Assembly (NCBI GenBank): GCA_016926315.1
Contig: JAFGOU010000433.1
Location: 1-20,107, forward strand
From: Chitinispirillaceae bacterium
Lineage (GTDB): Bacteria; Fibrobacterota; Chitinivibrionia; Chitinivibrionales; Chitinispirillaceae
DNA: 20,107 bases
Direction: 5' to 3'
In this document: positions 14,539 through 20,107 of the stretch, piece after piece
Layout: every line of letters starts with the position of its first letter
How positions within the stretch are numbered: position 1 is the first letter of the stretch
Translations under genes and position numbers: made by a program
The notes under the pieces: model-generated
What the model was told of the DNA's origin: nothing
What the model saw: the letters and a program-made list of their open reading frames with translations, nothing else
Database searches by the model: none

Positions 14539-14539
14539 G

Positions 14540-15367
14540 TCACACCTCGTTGATGGTTATGGTGCCGGGCCAGATGCGCTCGTATACCGTCGGCCCGGTG
14601 GTGACCGCGACGTCGGCCGACGGCGTCGTCACCGACGCGTCGTCGGCGCCGTTGTTTATGGCAATGCTTTCAAGCTGCGACCGGTACAGTTTCTTCCCGA
14701 CGTTGAGCTGCTTCATATGGGCGATGATGTCGGTTTCGGTCTTGTCAACGTCGCAGTCCCCGGACACGTCGATCTCGACGTCCTGCGTTTTCTTGGTCGC
14801 GCCGATCACCAGATAGTCCCCGTCGCCCCAGCATCGTACCAGCTCGATCTTCGCCGTGACCGCGGCGACGAGCTCGGACGTCGGCTCCTCCTCGCCGCCC
14901 TGGGCCTCGGTCCTGGACGACGTGATCACGAGATTGACGCTGCCCATGCCTCGCATGTGCTCGAACGCGAACGCGTCCCTGACGAGCTCGGTGTACGTCG
15001 CATGGCCGTAGGAGACCTCCTTCGCCCATATCGGCCAGTCGAACTGGTTCCCGGACGCGGGCGCGTACCGCAGCCGCTCCAGTATCCGTTCCAGGTAGGC
15101 GGCCCTTGTCTCGCCTGGCAGGCGCGCGATGCCGCGCGCGTTGCCGTGCCGGTCGAGCAGCTCGTCGTCGCAGGTATCCGGGAACAGTTGCCGGGCGATC
15201 CAGTCGAGGTATTTGTACAGTCCCCATTCGGCGCTCGCGTTTGTCGCGGCCAGGACATGGCATAGGCTTCCGACCGACTGGTCGCACCCGGCGAACTCGC
15301 TGTCAAGGTCGGCGAGGCGCGCCTCGAGCAGGTCGTTAAAGTCCTTTAAAAACGGTGTAGCGGTCAT
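14540..15367 (-). CDS. Baseplate wedge protein, gp47 / J-like
   Basis: 275 residues. The family order is recognisable: N-terminal FLKDFNDLLEARLADLD, then SVGSLCHVLAATNASAEWGLYKYLDWIARQLFPDTCDDELLDRHGNARGI (read in parts), the segment TRAAYLERILERLR at about 88-101, then the beta domain with TYTELVRDAF, GMGSVNLVITSSRT and EPTSELVAAVTAKIEL. The C-terminal domain has KKTQDVEIDVSG and DIIAHMKQLNVGKKLYRSQLESIAINN. It is shorter than Mu gp47. J-like proteins form the wedge ring that releases sheath contraction. The start is directly next to the preceding gp46-like stop (TAA then ATG) with AGGG about 9 bases upstream. Confidence 0.87.
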   Translation of the reverse strand: MTATPFLKDFNDLLEARLADLDSEFAGCDQSVGSLCHVLAATNASAEWGLYKYLDWIARQLFPDTCDDELLDRHGNARGIARLPGETRAAYLERILERLRYAPASGNQFDWPIWAKEVSYGHATYTELVRDAFAFEHMRGMGSVNLVITSSRTEAQGGEEEPTSELVAAVTAKIELVRCWGDGDYLVIGATKKTQDVEIDVSGDCDVDKTETDIIAHMKQLNVGKKLYRSQLESIAINNGADDASVTTPSADVAVTTGPTVYERIWPGTITINEV

Positions 15368-15757
15368 TTAAATCACCCTTACGAAGGTTGTGAAAGGCAC
15401 GGTATCCCCGTTTGATTTACGGGCGACGACCTGGATATTTATCCTGTTCGGTTCCGCCCTGTCCTCTTCGGCCGATACCGTTATATCGATGCACCGTCCG
15501 GCCTGGACGATCCATTTTGTCGCGTCCACGATATGCCTCTCGATCTCGGCGGCGATATCGGAGGTCTTTTTTTTGAGGCGCGCATGTCCAGACCCAAACG
15601 ATGTGTTCGCGAAAAAACTTTCCCTCGCAACGACAACGCTCAGGATCAGGTTGTTCCGACAGTCGTCGACGGGGGCGAAATCCGCCGCCGTCGCGTCATA
15701 CGCGAGATCGGCCTCGCCGGTGCTTGTGTCGACCGTTATCGCGAAATCACGAGGCAT
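15368..15757 (-). CDS. Baseplate protein, Mu gp46 / W-like
   Basis: 129 residues from the ATG at 15757, which lies inside the last codons of the hub gene (11 bp overlap); the longer frame to 15835 reads the hub sequence in another frame and is rejected. The sequence MPRDFAITVDTSTGEADLAYD and DDCRNNLILSVVVARESFFANTSFGSG matches the GP46 family, a lysozyme-free relative of T4 gp25 that anchors the sheath to the baseplate. The following part has LKKKTSDIAAEIERHIVDATKWIVQAG and a C-terminal strand pair (RINIQVVARKSN, VPFTTFVRV). The usual acidic start with alternating hydrophobics is present. It sits directly between hub and wedge genes as in Mu and P2. Confidence 0.8.
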   Translation of the reverse strand: MPRDFAITVDTSTGEADLAYDATAADFAPVDDCRNNLILSVVVARESFFANTSFGSGHARLKKKTSDIAAEIERHIVDATKWIVQAGRCIDITVSAEEDRAEPNRINIQVVARKSNGDTVPFTTFVRVI

Positions 15758-16802
15758 AGATCGCCACCCCCGGCATGCCGAGCCGCAACAGGGTCTGCGG
15801 TCCGGCAATTTTATCGCTGGTAAACTTCCTGGCATAGACCAGGTAATCGCCCGCGACGTCGAGCAGCTCGTCGTCGACGTGCGCCAGGACGTTGGTCCGG
15901 TAGTTTTCGCCGTTCTGCGAATGGCCGGGCACCGTATATTCGAACTGGACGAGTTTCGCGCGCACCTGGTTCAGGAGCCGCTTCGCCTCGAGCGCCGGAC
16001 TCCTCTTGTCCATGTTTATCTGCACCACCTTCGGGCGATAAAAAGGGAACTCTTCCGGCACGCTCAGGCTGGCGGTGGCGACGAGATTGTTGTCGTCGGC
16101 GTCCCCGTCCGATTCCTGCGACTGGCTGTAGACGTATACCTTCGAGTACCCGTCGGTGATGTCGTTTTTCCTCTTGCCGCTGATGACATTGTTCCCGCCG
16201 CCGGATTGTTTGCGCGTGATCGAGAACAGCGCCGGCCCCGATGATACCGGCTTGCCGAAGATGAACCGGCCCTGCTCATCGCACCAGAAATGCAGGCCGC
16301 GGGAGGTCGCCGCGGAGCGCAGGATTTCGAACACCGTTGATCCGGGCGTGCAGGTGATCTGCTCGAACGAGATGTTGAGCCCGGAGGCGCCCGGTTCGTA
16401 CATGATGTCGTTGAGCGTATGCACGAACGGCACGCCCTGCAGCACGGACCGCACCAGGCGCGACAGATCGATCGACGACGCCTCTCCTTCGGGATCGACG
16501 AGGTCCCCGAGCGTGGTACAGCAATGGTCGCAGAGCACGCCCATCATGTCGCGGCCCTCGGCCATGACCGCCGTCCCCTCCCGCGACCCGCCGCCGCTTG
16601 TCACTTTATCAATGATCCCCGCCATGGCCTTGCGGTCGTTCACCCACAGGTCGACGCGGCTGCCGGCGGCCAGGCCGGCGGCGCCGGGCCCGGCCGAGAA
16701 TTCGAACGCGTCCGCCGCCATGAACATGTCCGAATCGAACGAATAGGCCGTCACGGTTTCCAGCCGCTCGTTGTTCACGGTTATATGGACGGTGTTATGC
16801 AT
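15747..16802 (-). CDS. Baseplate hub protein, Mu gpP (gp44) / P2 gpD-like
   Basis: 351 residues. The first domain (VHITVNNERLETVTAYSFDSDMFMAADAFEFSAG in parts, then GSRVDLWVNDRKAMAGIIDKV) is the typical hub beta-barrel start. It is followed by an AVMAEGRDMMGVLCDH motif, which corresponds to the family's G-R-D-x-x-x-x-L-V-D core at about 80-92, and DLSRLVRSVLQGV. A middle part with GSTVFEILRSAATSRGLHFWCDEQGRFIFGKP fits the FxxLxxxAxxxGLxxxxDxxG hub motif. The rest (SKVYVYSQSQ, VVQINMDKRSPALEAKRLLNQVRAK) also matches. The hub trimer holds the spike. The start overlaps the gpN-like stop by 8 bp. Confidence 0.88.
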   Translation of the reverse strand: MHNTVHITVNNERLETVTAYSFDSDMFMAADAFEFSAGPGAAGLAAGSRVDLWVNDRKAMAGIIDKVTSGGGSREGTAVMAEGRDMMGVLCDHCCTTLGDLVDPEGEASSIDLSRLVRSVLQGVPFVHTLNDIMYEPGASGLNISFEQITCTPGSTVFEILRSAATSRGLHFWCDEQGRFIFGKPVSSGPALFSITRKQSGGGNNVISGKRKNDITDGYSKVYVYSQSQESDGDADDNNLVATASLSVPEEFPFYRPKVVQINMDKRSPALEAKRLLNQVRAKLVQFEYTVPGHSQNGENYRTNVLAHVDDELLDVAGDYLVYARKFTSDKIAGPQTLLRLGMPGVAIYAS

Positions 16803-18072
16803 AAGTCAATATCTCGCCGGATACGCGGTTCGGGTTCCGTATCGCCGGGTTCACCGACAACACCCGGTCCGCCATGCCGACCGGGATGCCGTACCGCAGG
16901 CAGACGATATGCAGCGGCGTCGACGTTTCGATTGTTTTCGGCACGAGCCGGTGCCGCTGCAGGCGGATCTCCATGACCTGGCGCAGCAGGATTTCGGCGG
17001 TTTTTTTCCAGCACGGCGACGACCGGTCCAGGTCGACGCACTGCTGCAGCATGGCCCTGGCGATCGCCAGCGTGTCGTCGAGCTCGTTGATGGTCATGAC
17101 CGCGGGCGCGCTTTCGGTTGAGGTCCTCGTTCCCAGGACGTCGAATTGCGGCTCGGACTCGAGCCGTTTGAGCGTCATCGCCGCGTCGTTGTCGATGCCG
17201 TACTGGTACGCCGTTTCCAGGGAGTACCGGGACGCCGTTGCCATGCGCGCCTGGTCCCGCGCGTTGAAATCGTCGTTCCGGAACAGCGCGACGAAGCCTT
17301 CGTACGCCGCCTCCAGGTTGGCGAGCCAGGCGCGCGGCGACAGGGCGTCGGGCTTGTCCGCGCAGAACCTCTCGGCCGCGCGCGCCATCGCCTCGACCAG
17401 CCTGCCGGGCAGGCGGGACCCGTAATCGATGGTGTTTACAAACGATGAAGCGGCGATGTCGGTGTCGCCGAGCGTTGCTTCGCACCGCGCGATCGCCGCG
17501 TCGACGTCGGCGAGGTAATCGCGCGCGGCCTGCGAGGCGGACGTGAATTGCGATAGCAGCGATTGCTCCGGGTCGATGTCGGTGCCGCAGATCTCCGACG
17601 CCTCGGCGCCGAGCGAATCCTCCATGCCGTCGGCGAACGACTGCATCTGCGCCTCCTGCGCCGAGGTATACTGCTCCTCGACCTGCGGGCCCACGGTCGT
17701 CGGCAAAAACGATACGGCGTCGGCATCGTCCTCTTCGACGATAAAGGTCAGGTCTATTTCAGCGGCGTTCTTCCGGTCGTCATAGACGATTATACAGGAC
17801 GATACCTGCCCGTAGAGCGTGCCGAACGCGGGGTGTTCGAGCATGTGCCGGTCGCCGACAGTGGTCATGCGGCGCACGAAATCCGCGTGCTCGGCATATC
17901 GGTCCTCGAAAAACTGGCACTTGATGCGTATTGGCCGGTCGTCGAGGCCCATGTTCTCGAGCAGGGCACCGCGCCGGTACGGGATTTTGTGCTGGGCCAC
18001 GGCCATGGCGAACGAATCCTGCACGTCGATCGTGTCGAGGATGATGCCGTCAATGCTCCATCGTTCGGTCAT
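16795..18072 (-). CDS. DNA-circularisation N-terminal domain protein, Mu gpN-like tail protein
   Basis: 425 residues from the ATG at 18072 (ATGA overlap with the tape-measure stop; GGAGGG about 8 bases upstream). An in-frame ATG at 18093 would add only seven residues. The N-terminal 90 residues (TERWSIDGIILDTIDVQDSFAMAVAQHKIPYRRGALLENMG in parts, then IRIKCQFFED) match the family named DNA circularisation N (Mu gpN), a tail component between tape measure and hub. A long acidic helical middle follows. The last 40 residues (TPLHIVCLRYGIPVGMADRVLSVN.. and NRVSGEILTY) look like a LysM-type or tail-X-type peptidoglycan-binding end. The family name comes from Mu genetics; the structural role is as a tail-tip or hub protein. 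Confidence 0.87.
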   Translation of the reverse strand: MTERWSIDGIILDTIDVQDSFAMAVAQHKIPYRRGALLENMGLDDRPIRIKCQFFEDRYAEHADFVRRMTTVGDRHMLEHPAFGTLYGQVSSCIIVYDDRKNAAEIDLTFIVEEDDADAVSFLPTTVGPQVEEQYTSAQEAQMQSFADGMEDSLGAEASEICGTDIDPEQSLLSQFTSASQAARDYLADVDAAIARCEATLGDTDIAASSFVNTIDYGSRLPGRLVEAMARAAERFCADKPDALSPRAWLANLEAAYEGFVALFRNDDFNARDQARMATASRYSLETAYQYGIDNDAAMTLKRLESEPQFDVLGTRTSTESAPAVMTINELDDTLAIARAMLQQCVDLDRSSPCWKKTAEILLRQVMEIRLQRHRLVPKTIETSTPLHIVCLRYGIPVGMADRVLSVNPAIRNPNRVSGEILTYA

Positions 18073-19850
18073 CGTGCCTGCCCTCCGGGCCATGCGAACA
18101 GCGGTCCTTCGTCGGTGACGCCGAGGTAGAACGATCCCCGGTTGCGCACCGTGGTCTGCGCCTTCGTTTCCGGCGCGTTGCTCTGCACGACCTGCCGGCC
18201 CTCCTTGTCGATCGTTATCTGGATGTTGACCGGCGGCGTCTGTCCCTTTGCCTTGTAAATGGCGTCGCGGATCTCGTCCGAGGCGTAGCCGGTCTTCTCG
18301 ATGGTCTTCTCCCGCTCGATCTCGGCGAGCCGCACGCTGGTCTGTTTTTCGTGGACCTTGGACACCACCGTCATCGCCCCCGCGGCAAGCGCGACCGGCA
18401 GAGCGGCCCGCGGCCCGTACGTCAACAGCCCGCGCCCCACGGTCCCGAGCGCCTTGCGGCCAGCGATCCCGCCGGTCCCCGCGGCGCCCGCCACTCCCGC
18501 CAGCCCAAGCCCGGCGGGCCAGTTGGTCACGAACACGGGCGTCACCCCGGCCGCGGCCTCCACCGCCTTGCCCGCCGCGATCCCGCCGGCCGTGCCGGTC
18601 CCGGTCCGCAGCAGGCGGCCGATGCCGCCCTTGACAAACCGCGCCCCGACATAGGCGGCGAGCAGGGTGCCGAACCCGAGCCCGGCGATCTGGCCGCCGG
18701 AAAGCTTTTTCTCGTCGCGCAGGTATTTGATGAGGTTGGTCGTCGCCTTGTTCAAGGGCACGGTGAACGATTCGGCGGCCCGCCGGAGCGAGGCGTTCAG
18801 GCGGCCGGTCTGCGCGATGCTATTGTTGAGGGCGTCGGGCAGATCTCTCTTGAGCGTCCCCCCGGCGTCCTCTATCGTTTTTTGGAATTTCTGTCCGAAA
18901 TCCAGGAAATCCTTGTCAAGGAGCATGCGCAGGCCTTTCAAGCTGCGCCGGTCCATCCCTTCAAACAACCTTCCGATCAGCATGGTCTTGCCGTATTCCG
19001 TTTTTTCGTCGTTGTATTTTTTCCTGATGTCTTTGAAAACGGAAAAGACATCCCTGCGCGATTCATCGGGATTGAAAAAATTTATCCCGGTTTTACGCTC
19101 AAGACGTTTCATTACCTTAAGGTTGTCAAACAGGCGTAATGTCGCATCGGCCATTGTTGCGAGGACCTCAGGTTGTTTCTCCGCCTTGCTCATCACTTCA
19201 AGAAACGCAAGCGTTCCCTCAAACGATAATCCCGCGCTCTGCGCCTGGCCGGCCACGCGGGGGAAAATCATGCTCAGGTTTTCCAGCTCGGCGTTTCCAA
19301 GCCGACCGGCGACAGTGAGTTTATCAAGTATCGCCGTTGCATTTTCCGCCTTTGACAGATCGAGGTCCTTGAATAGTGCTGCTGCAGAGGTCATTGCGTC
19401 GGCCAAAACCTGCGCATTCGCGCCAGTCACTGCCGTTGCGACATTGACTCCTTGGATCATGGATCTTGCCTGCCCCCATTCGGCTCCGGAGGCAATCAGT
19501 TTCTCAAAGCCTTCCCCGAGCTCGGCGACCGGCTGCCCGGTCTCCTCGGCCATGCGGAACAGCTCTTCACGCAGCTCCTTGATTTCCTCTTTTCCCACGC
19601 CCGCCATCTGGCCGATTCTGGTCAGGTTCTTGTCGAGCTGCGCGCTTCCCTTGACAACTTGAAACGCGCCGAACCCGACGCCGAGCGCCGCGACCTTTCC
19701 CATGGCCGATCCCATGAAGTGCTGCATCGCCTTGATCTCGGTCCTGGCCGCGTGCGCGAACGTGCGCACGCCCCGCTGCGCCTGGCGCAGCGCCGCCTGC
19801 GCTCCGGCTGAGCTGCCGATGATCTCCAGCGCGATTGACAGTTTCGACAT
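18069..19850 (-). CDS. Tail tape measure protein (TP901 family core)
   Basis: 593 residues. N-terminal helical part (ALEIIGSSAGAQAALRQAQRGVRT), then the TP901-type core at about 68-330: AQLDKNLTRIGQMAGVGKEEIKELREELFRMAEETGQ in sequence, followed by LADAMTSAAALFKDLDL, LDKLTVAGRLGNAELENLSMIFPRVAGQAQSAGLSFEGTLAFLEVMSKAEK, and GMDRRSLKGLRMLLDKDF. Residues 385-495 are Gly/Ala-rich with hydrophobic helices (LGFGTLLAAYVGARFVKGG, PAGLGLAGVAGAAGTGG), likely the membrane-interacting part. The C-terminal tail is soluble. By the ruler rule (about 1.5 angstrom per residue) the tail would be roughly 90 nm. The start has AGG 5 bases upstream and overlaps the TAA of the chaperone extension by one base. Confidence 0.88.
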   Translation of the reverse strand: MSKLSIALEIIGSSAGAQAALRQAQRGVRTFAHAARTEIKAMQHFMGSAMGKVAALGVGFGAFQVVKGSAQLDKNLTRIGQMAGVGKEEIKELREELFRMAEETGQPVAELGEGFEKLIASGAEWGQARSMIQGVNVATAVTGANAQVLADAMTSAAALFKDLDLSKAENATAILDKLTVAGRLGNAELENLSMIFPRVAGQAQSAGLSFEGTLAFLEVMSKAEKQPEVLATMADATLRLFDNLKVMKRLERKTGINFFNPDESRRDVFSVFKDIRKKYNDEKTEYGKTMLIGRLFEGMDRRSLKGLRMLLDKDFLDFGQKFQKTIEDAGGTLKRDLPDALNNSIAQTGRLNASLRRAAESFTVPLNKATTNLIKYLRDEKKLSGGQIAGLGFGTLLAAYVGARFVKGGIGRLLRTGTGTAGGIAAGKAVEAAAGVTPVFVTNWPAGLGLAGVAGAAGTGGIAGRKALGTVGRGLLTYGPRAALPVALAAGAMTVVSKVHEKQTSVRLAEIEREKTIEKTGYASDEIRDAIYKAKGQTPPVNIQITIDKEGRQVVQSNAPETKAQTTVRNRGSFYLGVTDEGPLFAWPGGQAR

Positions 19851-20041
19851 TATGACCTCATGACCATCCGTTTGCGCGGCGTCCCGCCGTCCCCGGCCTT
19901 GCCGGCGCGCAGGACGATTTCGATTCGTGCGTCGAATTCGGCCAGTCCCATGCTCCTGATCTCATCGAGGCGGTAGCCGTGCTTGACCAGCAACTGCTCC
20001 TTCAACCGGAGCAGTCTCAGTCCCTCTTCTGCCTGAGCGCT
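19850..20041 (-). CDS. -1-frame extension of the tail assembly chaperone (E'/GT-like part)
   Basis: This frame has no usable start codon of its own near 20041 and its only internal ATGs are late, but it is open for 63 codons from the A9 run to a TAA whose last base is the first of the tape-measure ATG. The encoded text AEEGLRLLRLKEQLLVKHGY, then RLDEIRSMGLAEFDARIEIV, has the look of the second half of P2 gpE' / lambda gpGT-type proteins, which recruits the tape measure protein. It would be made only after a -1 frameshift at 20041-20049. The frame is read here from the raw sequence. Confidence 0.7.
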   Translation of the reverse strand, partial: SAQAEEGLRLLRLKEQLLVKHGYRLDEIRSMGLAEFDARIEIVLRAGKAGDGGTPRKRMVMRS

Positions 20042-20107
20042 TTTTTTTTCAGATCGTCGGACGCCTCGCGCAGCATTTCGAGGTCCGTTTCAGTCAGCAT
20101 GCCGAGC
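20017..20107 (-). CDS. Tail assembly chaperone, 0-frame C-terminus (5' end beyond window)
   Basis: The last 29 codons of a gene cut off by the right window edge. The visible text (LTETDLEMLREASDDLKKKA then LRQKRD) ends at TGA 20019-20017. An ATG at 20100 is in frame but is probably internal, since the gene continues past the edge. The position upstream of the tape measure and the slippery run in its 3' end are those of P2 gpE / lambda gpG / Mu gp41-type chaperones, which hold the tape measure during tube assembly. Confidence 0.65.
   Translation of the reverse strand, partial: LGMLTETDLEMLREASDDLKKKALRQKRD
20041..20049 (-). other. A9 slippery run for programmed -1 frameshift
   Basis: On the minus strand the 0 frame reads CTG AAA AAA AAA GCG. 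The A-AAA-AAA heptamer allows the two tRNAs to slip back one base and enter the 63-codon frame below. A hairpin (8-bp stem, 20015-20008 with 20000-19993) lies about 25 bases downstream, farther than classical stimulators. Frameshifting at this position of the tail operon is conserved in many dsDNA phages. Confidence 0.7.

Noticed and set aside
15390..16244. Plus-strand open frame of 284 codons
   Set aside because: It runs antisense through the gp46-like and hub genes, which have consistent family motifs and overlaps.
16781..17485. Minus-strand 234-codon frame
   Set aside because: It is the wrong frame of the gpN-like gene, with Arg/His/Gly-rich low-complexity text typical of a shadow in GC-rich DNA.
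18667..19662. Plus-strand open frame of 331 codons
   Set aside because: Antisense to the tape measure gene; Ser/Arg-rich, no domain.
20017..20049. Broken chaperone gene (pseudogene by A-run indel)
   Set aside because: The second frame continues with chaperone-like text and ends exactly at the tape-measure start, which is the conserved layout of a programmed frameshift.

Overview
This 20.1-kb window looks like the junction between a bacterial chromosome (about 1-8900) and the tail module of a Mu-like contractile-tailed phage or prophage (about 9100-20107). The host is probably Gram-negative: it has a lipoprotein with a clear lipobox, exported proteins with signal peptides, and surface-glycan glycosyltransferases. 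A stand-alone PASTA protein, an acidic AMIN-like exported protein and an uncultivated-genome feel suggest a lineage of the FCB/Fibrobacterota type, but this is a guess and nothing in the window proves the taxon. Nearly every gene is on the minus strand; the exception is one GT4 glycosyltransferase at 7006-8151.

Host part, left to right. A TPR protein (1-897, cut by the window edge) lies directly behind a membrane-anchored triple-PASTA protein (920-1696). Upstream is an exported acidic protein with an AMIN-like domain (1886-2797). It has a strong sigma-70-like promoter (TTGACA, 17 bp, TATTTT) and a perfect 13-bp-arm palindrome just upstream of the -35. A 530-bp non-coding stretch with hairpins and a 16-bp tandem repeat separates this from polA (3331-6018), which encodes a complete DNA polymerase I with intact 5' nuclease, proofreading and polymerase motifs. 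polA is probably cotranscribed with a GT2 glycosyltransferase (6046-6846). A divergent GT4 glycosyltransferase follows, overlapping tail-to-tail with a lipoprotein gene (8117-8821). A 280-bp AT-rich non-coding segment then leads to the phage genes.

Phage part, in transcription order (right to left): the end of a tail assembly chaperone with an A9 slippery run and a -1-frame extension that ends exactly at the tape-measure start; tape measure; DNA-circularisation/gpN-like protein; baseplate hub (gpP/gpD-like); gp46-like; gp47/J-like wedge; gp45/V-like spike; a large DUF2793-type tail fibre; a small GT32-type glycosyltransferase; an unknown 121-residue protein; gp48/YmfQ-like wedge protein; and a terminal fibre/tip protein. 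The genes are packed with ATGA overlaps or gaps of a few bases, so they form one operon. Compared with Mu (hub-45-46-47-48-fibre), the spike gene follows the wedge gene, and gp48 is separated from gp47 by a fibre-glycosyltransferase-unknown cassette.

The most interesting points are: (i) the glycosyltransferase embedded in the tail operon between the fibre and gp48; (ii) base composition that falls sharply inside the fibre gene, at the first copy of a duplicated block of about 45 residues, suggesting a swapped host-range cassette; (iii) the likely programmed frameshift; and (iv) the palindrome at the promoter of the AMIN-like gene. Capsid, terminase, transposase, integrase and lysis genes are absent from this window and would be expected to the right, so whether this is a full prophage or a tail-only particle cannot be decided here.
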